NCBI GenBank assembly: GCA_035384965.1
Contig: DAOOJE010000015.1
Coordinates: forward strand, 1-64,000
Direction of reading: 5' to 3'
Source of the DNA: JAAYVZ01 sp035384965
GTDB lineage: Bacteria > Acidobacteriota > Thermoanaerobaculia > Thermoanaerobaculales > Thermoanaerobaculaceae
DNA: 64,000 nt
Positions 25,640 to 33,025 of the stretch are shown one piece after another. Made by a program: the position numbers and the translations under genes. Under the pieces are notes generated by a model that saw nothing but the letters and a program-made list of their open reading frames with translations, was not told where the DNA came from and did no database searches. Each line of letters starts with the position of its first letter. Within the stretch, counting starts at the first letter, position 1.

Positions 25640-26081
25640 CCTTTCAAAGCGAGTGCAAGGGTGCCGCTCTGCACGAGATGGAGTTCATGAAGAAGAGCTG
25701 GCGGGAGGATGACGAGAACGGGGATGACATCGAAATGCATGGCAGCCGCGCGCAGGGGCCGCAGCAGAGCCGCTCGTTCGGCAACAGACGTTCGCCGACA
25801 AAGGCAGGCTACGTGGAACGGTTGAATGACCACCATGAAGTCGTCGAGGCGGCTGCGGTTGGTCTGGCAGCGTTTCGCCGGCCCGGAGCAGCAAGAAGCG
25901 TGCACCCTTGATGAACTTGCGGGAGGGGATGCTGGCGGCGTGAGGAAGCTCGCAACGGGTCTCGTCGATGGCGCAGTTGGCCAGCGCGCCGGGGTGGAAA
26001 GGGTTCGTGCACGATGTTGACACGAGGGAAGGCGGTCTGCACGGCCAGGAGGTAGGCCGGCCAACGAGGAAAGTCAGACAT
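25640..26081 (-). pseudogene. Decayed ISL3-family-like transposase remnant
   Basis: Three consecutive fragments in three frames on the minus strand resemble the central to C-terminal part of ISL3-type DDE transposases: WPAYLLAVQTAFP..IVHEPF, then ANCAIDETRCEL..KFIKGARFLLLRAGE, then RLDDFMVVIQPFHVACL. At least two frameshifts separate them. No full-length catalytic domain and no terminal inverted repeats were found. This marks past insertion into the low-GC accessory region between tRNA-Gln and glnS. Confidence 0.6.
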
Positions 26082-26362
26082 CCGTCGCCTCCTCTTCCTG
26101 TCCCCACGTGGCATTTCCTGAAGGCCGGTCGGTCAAAAGAGGCCATGCATGTGCCTCGGCGAGAAGATGCTATCTGCTGCGCGAGATCGCAGGGCCGGAA
26201 TTCGCGGACTCTTCATGAAGTCCCGCTCGGCACAGCACCGCCCACAGCCCCTGCCACAGACACACCCACTCATACGTTCGGATTGCTTTTCGATGAGGCG
26301 ACGATGATCCTTTCGAGTCGATTCTCACGTGAGGCAACCGGCTGACCGCGTCGCGGCTGTGC
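26082..26362. other. Intergenic stretch without recognisable gene
   Basis: About 280 bp between the transposase remnant and the glnS leader. No coding pattern, repeat or RNA gene was seen. A TACCAT hexamer at 26363-26368 could be the glnS -10 box, giving a 5' UTR of about 95 nt. Confidence 0.4.
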
Positions 26363-26468
26363 TACCATGCCTTTCCAGCGCGTCGGCACGCTGCTTTCCG
26401 GGGCCGTGCGCGGTCCCGCGCGCGGCCTGCCGCACCGCCAGGCCGAGACGATCGGCCGGGAGCGTCAC

Positions 26469-28157
26469 ATGCCGAGCCAGCCGTTGCCGCCCGCCACCGA
26501 CTTCATCCGCGAGGCCATCAACCAGGACCTCTCGTCCGGCCGCTTCGACCGCGTGCACACCCGCTTCCCCCCGGAGCCCAACGGCTACCTCCACATCGGT
26601 CACGCCAAGTCGATCTGCCTCAACTACGGGCTGGCCCAGGCGTACGGCGGCAAGTTCAACCTTCGCTTCGACGACACCAACCCGTCCAAGGAGGAAATGG
26701 AGTACGTCGAGTCGATCCGGGAAGACGTGCGCTGGCTCGGCGCCGACTGGGAGGACCGCGAGCTGTACGCCTCGGACTACTTCGAGCAGCTCTACCAGTG
26801 GGCCGAACTGCTGATCACGAAGGGTCTCGCTTACGTGTGCGACCTTTCGGCCGAGGAAGTGCGGGCGTATCGTGGCACCCTCACCGAGCCCGGCCGGCCG
26901 AGCCCGTACCGCGACCGCTCGGTAGAAGAAAACCTCGAACTCTTCCGCCGCATGCGCGCCGGGGATTTCCCTGACGGCTCGCGCACCTTGCGCGCCAAGA
27001 TCGACATGGCGCACCCCAACCTCAACATGCGCGATCCCGTCATGTACCGGATCCTGCGCGCCACCCACCACCGGACCGGCGACGCGTGGTGCATCTACGC
27101 CACGTACGACTGGGCCCACGGCCAGTCCGACTCGATCGAGGGGATCACCCACTCGATCTGCACCCTCGAGTTCGAGGACCACCGGCCGCTGTACGAGTGG
27201 TTCATCCAGGCGCTCGGCATCTACGCCCCGCGCCAGATCGAGTTCGCGCGCCTCAACCTCACCTACACCGTGATGTCCAAGCGCAAGCTCTTGCAGCTGG
27301 TGCAGGAAGGCGACGTGCGCGGGTGGGACGATCCCCGCATGCCGACGATCTCGGGCCTGCGGCGGCGCGGCTACACCCCCTCGGCGATCCGCGACTTCTG
27401 CTCCCGTATCGGGGTCGCCAAGCGGGACAGCGTGGTCGACGTGGCGCTGCTCGAGCACTGCCTGCGCGAGGAACTCAACCGCACCGCGCCGCGCGCCATG
27501 GCCGTGCTGCGCCCGGTGAAGCTCGTGATCGAGAACCTGCCCAAGGGCCACGTCGAGACCTTCGAGGTCATGGTCAACCCCGAAGACCCGTCGGCTGGCA
27601 GCCGCCCGGTGCCGTTTTCCCGCGAGCTGTACATCGAGCGCGACGACGTGCGGGAGGTGCCACCGCCGAAGTACTGGCGGCTGTTTCCCGGCAACGAGGT
27701 GCGCCTGCGCGGCGCCTACCTCGCGCGCTGCCTCGGTGTCGTCAAGGACCCCTCGAGCGGCGAGATCGTCGAGGTCCGGGCCGCCATCGACCCCGACTCG
27801 CGCGGCGGCAACGCCCCCGACGGCCGGAAGGTCAAGTCCACGATCCACTGGGTCTCGGCGGCGCATGCGGTGGAGGCCGAGGTGCGGCTGTACGAGCACC
27901 TGTTCACCCGCGAGAACCCGGACGAGGCGCCCGAGGGCGGCTCCTGGCGCGACAGCCTCAACCCTGCCTCGCTCGAGGTGCTCACCGGCTGCAAGCTGGA
28001 GCCCTCGCTCGGCGCGGCGCAGCTCGGCGATCGCTTCCAGTTCGAGCGGTTGGGGTACTTTTGCGTCGACCTCGATACTGCCCCGGGCCGGCTCGTCTTC
28101 AACCGCTCGGTCGGCCTGCGGGACAGCTGGGCCAAGATCGAGCGCGCCCAGGGGTGA
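26469..28157 (+). CDS. glnS: Glutaminyl-tRNA synthetase
   Basis: A 562-residue class I synthetase that charges tRNA-Gln with glutamine. The HIGH motif is H42-I-G-H45 (PNGYLHIGHAKS) and the KMSKS equivalent is VMSKRKL. The C-terminal anticodon-binding beta barrels are complete, giving a length close to E. coli GlnRS (554). ATG 26469 is preferred over 26367 because GGGAG precedes it and the N-terminus then aligns with the family. A tRNA-Gln gene lies 3.6 kb upstream. Direct glutaminylation implies that this organism need not use GatCAB for tRNA-Gln. Confidence 0.96.
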   Translation: MPSQPLPPATDFIREAINQDLSSGRFDRVHTRFPPEPNGYLHIGHAKSICLNYGLAQAYGGKFNLRFDDTNPSKEEMEYVESIREDVRWLGADWEDRELYASDYFEQLYQWAELLITKGLAYVCDLSAEEVRAYRGTLTEPGRPSPYRDRSVEENLELFRRMRAGDFPDGSRTLRAKIDMAHPNLNMRDPVMYRILRATHHRTGDAWCIYATYDWAHGQSDSIEGITHSICTLEFEDHRPLYEWFIQALGIYAPRQIEFARLNLTYTVMSKRKLLQLVQEGDVRGWDDPRMPTISGLRRRGYTPSAIRDFCSRIGVAKRDSVVDVALLEHCLREELNRTAPRAMAVLRPVKLVIENLPKGHVETFEVMVNPEDPSAGSRPVPFSRELYIERDDVREVPPPKYWRLFPGNEVRLRGAYLARCLGVVKDPSSGEIVEVRAAIDPDSRGGNAPDGRKVKSTIHWVSAAHAVEAEVRLYEHLFTRENPDEAPEGGSWRDSLNPASLEVLTGCKLEPSLGAAQLGDRFQFERLGYFCVDLDTAPGRLVFNRSVGLRDSWAKIERAQG

Positions 28158-28212
28158 GGGCGGCCGGGGGTGTGGTCTGCGCCGGCCCGCGTCGCCCGGC
28201 TCCGCTTCGTGG

Positions 28213-28218
28213 TAGGAT
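28213..28218 (+). promoter_or_regulatory. Putative -10 box (TAGGAT) of aroF operon leader
   Basis: TAGGAT ends nine nucleotides before the ATG of the Tyr leader ORF (28228), the same arrangement as at the trp leader. No obvious -35 match. Confidence 0.5.
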
Positions 28219-28227
28219 CCCGCTGAG

Positions 28228-28278
28228 ATGAGCTGCTCTCGTCTGTACGCTGCCGGGTATTACGGACCCTCCCCATAG
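28228..28278 (+). CDS. Tyr leader peptide (attenuator peptide)
   Basis: A 16-residue ORF, MSCSRLYAAGYYGPSP, with Tyr at codons 7, 11 and 12 (28246-28248, 28258-28263) and TAG at 28276-28278. It lies between the TAGGAT box and a strong hairpin upstream of aroF. A ribosome stalled at the paired Tyr codons leaves 28278-28285 free to form an antiterminator. A ribosome finishing at the stop codon covers that strand. The position and Tyr richness fit a leader peptide that senses charged tRNA-Tyr, by analogy with the trp and phe leaders. Confidence 0.75.
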   Translation: MSCSRLYAAGYYGPSP

Positions 28279-28359
28279 GGTGGGCACGGCGGACGAGCGT
28301 CGAGCAGAACACACGACAACTCACGCGGCCCACCCGGATCGGGTGGGCCGCTCGTCTTT
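28278..28359 (+). promoter_or_regulatory. Tyr attenuator (antiterminator/terminator switch)
   Basis: Terminator: CGGCCCACCC (28326-28335), loop GGATC, GGGTGGGCCG (28341-28350), 10 perfect pairs, followed by a poor U-tract (CTCGTCTTTG). Antiterminator: GGGTGGGC at 28278-28285, immediately at the leader stop codon, is an exact complement of 28328-28335 in the terminator's 5' arm. The two foldings exclude each other. Weakness: the U-tract is interrupted. Confidence 0.72.
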
Positions 28360-28371
28360 GGGAGGTGAGGG

Positions 28372-29400
28372 ATGCTGATCGTTTTCGATCACCAGGCCAG
28401 CGAGGACCAGATCGACGGCGTTGCGGCCGTGGCGCGCGGATACGGGCTCGACGTGCACCGCTCCGACGGCGCCGAGCACTCCGTCCTCGGACTCGTGGGG
28501 GACTGTCGCGAGCTCTCCCCCCAGCGCTTCGCGGTGCTCCCCGGTGTCCGCGAGGTGCTTCGCGTCTCGACGCCGTACCGGCTGGCCAGCCGGGCGTTCC
28601 ACCCCGAGCCCAGCATCGTGGCCGTGGGCGAGGTCTGGGTCGGCGGACCCGAGGTGGCGCTCATCGCCGGGCCTTGCGCGGTCGAGAGCGAGGCGCAAAT
28701 CGAGGCGGCAGCAGCGGCCGTTGCCGCGGCCGGGGGTACGATCCTGCGCGGCGGGGCGTTCAAGCCGCGCACTTCGCCGCACGAGTTTCGCGGCCTCGGG
28801 GTGCCAGGACTCGAGATGCTGCGCGCCGCCGCCGACCGGCACGGGCTCGCCGTGTGCACCGAGGTCCTGGGGGTCGAGCAGATCGAAATCGTGGGCGCGC
28901 ACGCCGATCTGCTCCAGGTCGGCGCTCGCAACATGCAGAACTTCCCGCTGCTCGACGCGCTCGGACGTGCCGGCCGACCGGTGCTGCTCAAGCGGGGGCT
29001 GTCGGCGAGCATCGCCGAGTGGCTGGCGGCCGCCGACCACATCCTCGCTGCCGGGAACCCCCACGTCATCCTGTGCGAGCGGGGGATCCGGACGTTCGAG
29101 ACCGCCACCCGCAACACGTTCGACCTCTCCTCGGTGCCGCTCGTCAAGGGGCTGTCGCACCTGCCGGTGGTGGTGGATCCGAGCCACGCGGCCGGGCACC
29201 GCAAGCTCGTGCCGGCGCTGGCACGGGCCGCCGTCGCCGTGGGAGCCGACGGCCTACTCGTCGAGGTCCACCCGGACCCCGACCACGCGCTTTCCGACGG
29301 CGCCCAGTCCCTCACCGCCGAGGACCTCTCCGCCACCGCCAACCGCTGCCGGATGATCGCCGCCGCGATCGGGCGCGGCCTGGGAGGATGCCATGCCTGA
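28372..29400 (+). CDS. aroF: 3-deoxy-7-phosphoheptulonate (DAHP) synthase, type I-beta with regulatory N-domain
   Basis: A 342-residue enzyme that condenses PEP and erythrose-4-phosphate, the first step of aromatic amino acid synthesis. Residues about 1-70 form the ferredoxin-like/ACT-type domain found in Thermotoga-type DAHP synthases, where it mediates Tyr/Phe feedback. The barrel carries IAGPCAVES, RGGAFKPRTSPHEFRGLG, KRGLSASIAEW and the metal-site residues of VDPSHAAGHR. GGGAGGTGAGG precedes ATG 28372. It overlaps tyrA by 8 bp. Control is probably double: Tyr attenuation of the mRNA and feedback through the N-domain. Confidence 0.95.
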   Translation: MLIVFDHQASEDQIDGVAAVARGYGLDVHRSDGAEHSVLGLVGDCRELSPQRFAVLPGVREVLRVSTPYRLASRAFHPEPSIVAVGEVWVGGPEVALIAGPCAVESEAQIEAAAAAVAAAGGTILRGGAFKPRTSPHEFRGLGVPGLEMLRAAADRHGLAVCTEVLGVEQIEIVGAHADLLQVGARNMQNFPLLDALGRAGRPVLLKRGLSASIAEWLAAADHILAAGNPHVILCERGIRTFETATRNTFDLSSVPLVKGLSHLPVVVDPSHAAGHRKLVPALARAAVAVGADGLLVEVHPDPDHALSDGAQSLTAEDLSATANRCRMIAAAIGRGLGGCHA

Positions 29401-30523
29401 CGAGACAATCGTCATCATCGGCTGCGGCCTGGTCGGCGGCTCGCTCGGGGCGGCGTTGCGCCGCGCCCGCCCGCAGGCGCGCGTGGTGGGCGTGGATCTC
29501 GCCTGCCACCTCGCTGCGATCACCCGCGCCGGGGCCGCCGACGTGGCCGTGGAACTCGCCGAGGCGGGGCCTCACCTGGTCAGCAGTCGCCTCGTGATCC
29601 TGGCCACACCCGTGGATACCATCCTCGAGTTGCTGCCGTCGCTCGCGCCCCGCCTCGCGCCCGGCACCCTCCTCACCGATGTCGGCAGCGCCAAGGTCGC
29701 GATTTGTGCCCGGGCGCGGGAGGTGGTACCGCCGGGTGTGGCCTTCGTCGGCGGTCACCCCCTCGCCGGCAGCGAGCGCTCCGGCGTGGGCGCCATCGAC
29801 CCGCGGCTGTTCCGGAATCGCCCGTACGTTCTCTGTCCCCTGCCCGACTTGCCCGAGCGGCACTGGCTCGCCCTCCTCGACCTCGTCCGCGACCTCGGGG
29901 CGGTGCCCCTGACGCTGGAACCTTCCGAGCACGATGAGCTGCTCGCCGCCACTAGCCACGTCCCGCAGCTCGTCGCCCTCGCGCTCATGGCGCTCGCCCG
30001 CAATGCCGACGCCACCCACGGTTTACTTTCCGCCCTCGCCGGTCCCGCGTTGCGCGAGATGACGCGCGTGGCCGGCTCGGCATGGGAGGTCTGGTCGGGC
30101 ATCCTCGCCACCAACCGTCGGCCCGTGCTCGACGCCCTCGACCAGTTGCAGACCGTGCTCGGCGAGCTGCGCCAGGCGCTGGCGGAGGATACGCTCGAAC
30201 CTCGCTGGCGCGAGCTTGCGGCTGCCCGCCGAGCGCTCGACGAGCGACCGCGGCCCGCCGGCCGCCAGCACGCTCTGCGCGCCGTGATCGATCACTGCGA
30301 CACGGCGCTGCTGGCGGCGCTGGCCCGGCGCCTGGACGCCGTGCGGGCGATCGGCGCCCTCAAGCGAGAGGTGGGGGCCGCCGTCCTCGACCCCGGGCGC
30401 GAGGCACGCCTGATCGAGCTGTGGCGCAGAATGGCCAGCGAGGAAGAGGTCCCGGTCGAGCTCTGGGAGCCCGTGCTCAACACCATCCTGGGCCACAGCC
30501 GGAGGACGCAAGCCGGGCCCTGA
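29393..30523 (+). CDS. tyrA: Prephenate dehydrogenase with C-terminal chorismate mutase domain
   Basis: A 376-residue fusion. Residues about 5-280 are prephenate dehydrogenase (NAD site IIGCGLVGGSLG; GGHPLAGSE; catalytic-site His in ATSHVPQL). Residues about 290-370 resemble an AroQ chorismate mutase (LRAVIDHCDTALLAALARRLDAVRAIGALK...EARLIELW). It would convert chorismate to prephenate and then to hydroxyphenylpyruvate. The mutase is at the C-terminus, the reverse of the E. coli TyrA fusion. It is coupled to aroF by an 8-bp overlap and preceded by GGGAGG. Its 3' end overlaps convergent gltX by 47 bp. Confidence 0.9.
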   Translation: MPDETIVIIGCGLVGGSLGAALRRARPQARVVGVDLACHLAAITRAGAADVAVELAEAGPHLVSSRLVILATPVDTILELLPSLAPRLAPGTLLTDVGSAKVAICARAREVVPPGVAFVGGHPLAGSERSGVGAIDPRLFRNRPYVLCPLPDLPERHWLALLDLVRDLGAVPLTLEPSEHDELLAATSHVPQLVALALMALARNADATHGLLSALAGPALREMTRVAGSAWEVWSGILATNRRPVLDALDQLQTVLGELRQALAEDTLEPRWRELAAARRALDERPRPAGRQHALRAVIDHCDTALLAALARRLDAVRAIGALKREVGAAVLDPGREARLIELWRRMASEEEVPVELWEPVLNTILGHSRRTQAGP

Positions 30524-31973
30524 CCTGCCGCAGGCGGGACACCACGCGGTCGCGGCCGAGCACGACGAGGATCTCGAACAGCCCCGGACCGACCTTCTGG
30601 CCGGTGCACGCGGTGCGCGCGGCGTTGATCAACACCCCGGCCTTGATCCCCAGCTCCTCGGCCAGGCCGCGCACGGCCTTCTCCACTGCCTCGTGGACCC
30701 AGGGGTCGACGGTCGCGAGACGATCGGCGAGCAGCGGCAGCCACCCGCGCAGGCGCGGCTCGGCCAGGTTGCGCTGCACGGCTTCCGGTTCGAAGGCGTA
30801 GTACTCGGTGAAGTACGGCCGCCCGAGGGTGGCGAAGTCGAGCAGCGAGTGATAGCGCTGGCGGATAAGGTCCACGGTGGCCGCAAAGCGCGCCCGCTCC
30901 GGCCCCGCCCAAGCCTCGTCCCACAGCCCGGCGCGCCGCAGCGTTTCCTCCACGTAGGGAAGCAGCTCGTCGATCGGCGTGCGCGTGAGGTAGACGCCGT
31001 TCATCCACAGCGCCTTGGGGTCGGTCCAGTTCTCGGGGTCGCCCTCCGTGAAGTTGAACACCGCGTTCGAGCGGTTGATCGCGTCGAGGTCGAAGAGTTC
31101 GATCATTTCCTCGGTCGAGAGGATCTCGCGGTCACCTCCGGGCGCCCATCCGAGCAGCGCCAGGAAGTTGCGGAACGCCGCCGGCAGGAACCCCCGCTCC
31201 CTGTATGTCGTCACCGCCACCACTTCGCCGTGCGCGCGCTTGGAGAGCTTGGCCTTGCCGGGCGCCAGGATGAGCGGCAGGTGGGCGAACTCCGGGAGCG
31301 GCGCGCCCAGCCCCTGGTAGAGCAGCACTTGCTTGAAGGTGTTGATGAGGTGATCTTGCCCCCGGATGATGTGGGTGATCCGCATCCGGATGTCGTCCAC
31401 CACCACCGACAGGTTGTACAGCGGCGTCCCGTCCGGGCGCAGCAGCGCGATGTCCTCGATGTCCCTGGCCGCCCGCTCCTGCTCGCCGTAGACGTGGTCG
31501 ACGAAACGCACCACCGCGTCGTCCGGCACCCGGAAGCGCACCACGAACGGCCGCCCTTCGGCCGCCAGGCGGTCGCTCTCGGCACGCGAGAGGTGGCGCG
31601 AGAACGGGTCGAACCGCCACTGCCCGCCCTTCGCCTGCTCCTCCTGGCGCTGTGCCTCGAGCTGCTCGGGCGTGGCGAAGCAGCGGTACGCCAACCCCTT
31701 CTCGAGCAGTGACAGCGCCGCCTCGCGGTGCAGCGGAATGCCTTCCGACTGCATGTACGGCCCCTCGTCCCAGTCGAGGCCGAGCCATCGCAGGCCATCC
31801 AGGATCCCCTGCGTCATCTCCTCGGTCGAGCGCTCGAGGTCGGTGTCCTCGATGCGAAGGATGAACGTCCCCTTGTGCTTGCGGGCGAAGAGCCAGCAGA
31901 ACAGCGCCGTGCGGGCGCCGCCCATGTGCAGGTAGCCGGTCGGTGAGGGTGCGAAGCGCACGCGAACCGTCAT
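30477..31973 (-). CDS. gltX: Glutamyl-tRNA synthetase
   Basis: A 498-residue class I synthetase that charges tRNA-Glu. The HIGH-like motif is SPTGYLHMGGAR (about residues 10-21), the KMSKS equivalent is KLSKRAHG, and the alpha-helical anticodon-binding domain is complete. The length matches bacterial GltX (470-500). The last 47 bp overlap the 3' end of tyrA on the other strand, so antisense interference between the two transcripts is possible. glnS lies 2.3 kb away. Cytosolic. Confidence 0.95.
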   Translation of the reverse strand: MTVRVRFAPSPTGYLHMGGARTALFCWLFARKHKGTFILRIEDTDLERSTEEMTQGILDGLRWLGLDWDEGPYMQSEGIPLHREAALSLLEKGLAYRCFATPEQLEAQRQEEQAKGGQWRFDPFSRHLSRAESDRLAAEGRPFVVRFRVPDDAVVRFVDHVYGEQERAARDIEDIALLRPDGTPLYNLSVVVDDIRMRITHIIRGQDHLINTFKQVLLYQGLGAPLPEFAHLPLILAPGKAKLSKRAHGEVVAVTTYRERGFLPAAFRNFLALLGWAPGGDREILSTEEMIELFDLDAINRSNAVFNFTEGDPENWTDPKALWMNGVYLTRTPIDELLPYVEETLRRAGLWDEAWAGPERARFAATVDLIRQRYHSLLDFATLGRPYFTEYYAFEPEAVQRNLAEPRLRGWLPLLADRLATVDPWVHEAVEKAVRGLAEELGIKAGVLINAARTACTGQKVGPGLFEILVVLGRDRVVSRLRQVRARLASSGCGPGWC

Positions 31974-32008
31974 GCAACGCCTCCTTGCCGTGGGAGTGGG
32001 ATCAGGGG

Positions 32009-32102
<94 letters not shown>

Positions 32103-32115
32103 GCGCTGGAGCCGC

Positions 32116-32144
32116 AGTCTACCACCCGCGCTCGCTCGGGTCGA
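32116..32144 (-). promoter_or_regulatory. Promoter of tRNA-Ser
   Basis: Minus-strand TCGACC (32144-32139), 17 bp, TAGACT (32121-32116), 14 bp before the tRNA 5' end. Confidence 0.55.
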
Positions 32145-32198
32145 GAGGGCGCGCCCGGGCACGGGGGGCCTCGCCGGCGGCCGGCACGCCCGGCCGGC

Positions 32199-32227
32199 TT
32201 GACGGGCATCGCAGCGGTTGCTACCGT
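32199..32227 (+). promoter_or_regulatory. Promoter of the Pro-Arg-His-Arg tRNA cluster
   Basis: TTGACG (32199-32204), exactly 17 bp, TACCGT (32222-32227). The predicted start is about 50 bp upstream of tRNA-Pro, and no other promoter is seen before the cluster. Confidence 0.65.
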
Positions 32228-32287
32228 AGTGTTTCCCCGTGCTGGGGGTTGCTCTTTGCGAGCCCGGAGGGTTCAAGCTGCAGGAGA

Positions 32288-32364
<77 letters not shown>

Positions 32365-32406
32365 GCGCCCGGGAGGGCCTCCGGCAGCCTCCCCGTATCC
32401 ACCGAT

Positions 32407-32480
32407 CTGCCTGTAGCTCAGCTGGATAGAGCGGCGGACTTCTAATCCGCGGGTCGGAGGTTCGAATCCTCTCAGGCAGG
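32407..32480 (+). tRNA. tRNA-Arg (TCT)
   Basis: Acceptor CTGCCTG/CAGGCAG, anticodon stem GCGGA/TCCGC with loop CTTCTAA (anticodon TCT). CCA is encoded at 32481-32483. Confidence 0.94.
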
Positions 32481-32494
32481 CCAAAGTCGACCGT

Positions 32495-32569
32495 GGTGGG
32501 CGTAGCTCAGCTTGGTAGAGCATCGGACTGTGGCTCCGATGGTCGGGGGTTCGAATCCCCTCGTCCACC
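32495..32569 (+). tRNA. tRNA-His (GTG)
   Basis: Acceptor GTGGGCG/CGTCCAC with encoded G-1 (32495) opposite C73 (32569), the tRNA-His identity element. Anticodon loop CTGTGGC (GTG). CCA at 32570-32572. Confidence 0.94.
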
Positions 32570-32590
32570 CCATTTTCGCCCCTTCCGAGT

Positions 32591-32665
32591 GTGCCCGTAG
32601 CTCAGCCCGGATAGAGCGTCAGACTCCGGATCTGAAGGCCGCGCGTTCGAATCGCGCCGGGCACA
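32591..32665 (+). tRNA. tRNA-Arg (CCG)
   Basis: Acceptor GTGCCCG/CGGGCAC, anticodon stem TCAGA/TCTGA with loop CTCCGGA (anticodon CCG). CCA at 32666-32668. Confidence 0.94.
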
Positions 32666-32679
32666 CCATCTTCTGCTGT

Positions 32680-32968
32680 CGGGGGGCCGGGCCGCACCCC
32701 ACCCAACCCCCGCGCCCTAGGGCCCCCCGAACCCCCGCGCTCGCCCGGAGTCAATCCGGGCTCGCTCGCTCTCGCCGGGGGGCCGGGCCGCNNNNNNNNN
32801 NNNNNNNNNNNNNNNNNNNNNNNNNNNNNNNNNNNNNNNNNNNNNNNNNNNNNNNNNNNNNNNNNNNNNNNNNNNNNNNNNNNNNNNNNNNGCGCTCGCC
32901 CGGAGTCAATCCGGGCTCGCTCGCTCTCGCCGGGGGGCCGGGCCGCACCCCACCCGACCCCCGCGCCT
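32680..32968 (+). repeat. GC-rich tandem repeat interrupted by assembly gap
   Basis: A block at 32738-32791 recurs at 32892-32946, immediately on the other side of the N run. A sub-unit (CGGGGGGCCGGGCCGCACC) also occurs once before 32738. The unit is about 75 bp with internal inverted parts (CCCGGA...TCCGGG). The true array length is hidden by the gap. It lies downstream of a tRNA array. Confidence 0.75.
32792..32891. other. Scaffold gap (100 N)
   Basis: Exactly 100 undetermined bases, a conventional placeholder for a gap of unknown size. The same repeat on both edges explains why assembly failed here. Confidence 0.98.
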
Positions 32969-33025
32969 ACGAAGACGTGACCGGGTGTCGCTGGTACCCT
33001 GGGCGAGGCAGCTCGCGGGGGAGAG

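Noticed and set aside
25456..25911. A 151-codon plus-strand ORF over the transposase remnant
   Set aside because: It is antisense to three transposase-like fragments and has no coherent protein pattern.
26369..26468. Possible T-box or leader RNA before glnS
   Set aside because: No T-box sequence, specifier loop or terminator/antiterminator pair could be found in the about 95-nt leader.
32738..32946. Possible CRISPR array
   Set aside because: Repeat copies are direct and adjacent without variable spacers, and no cas gene is nearby; better seen as a tandem repeat broken by a gap.
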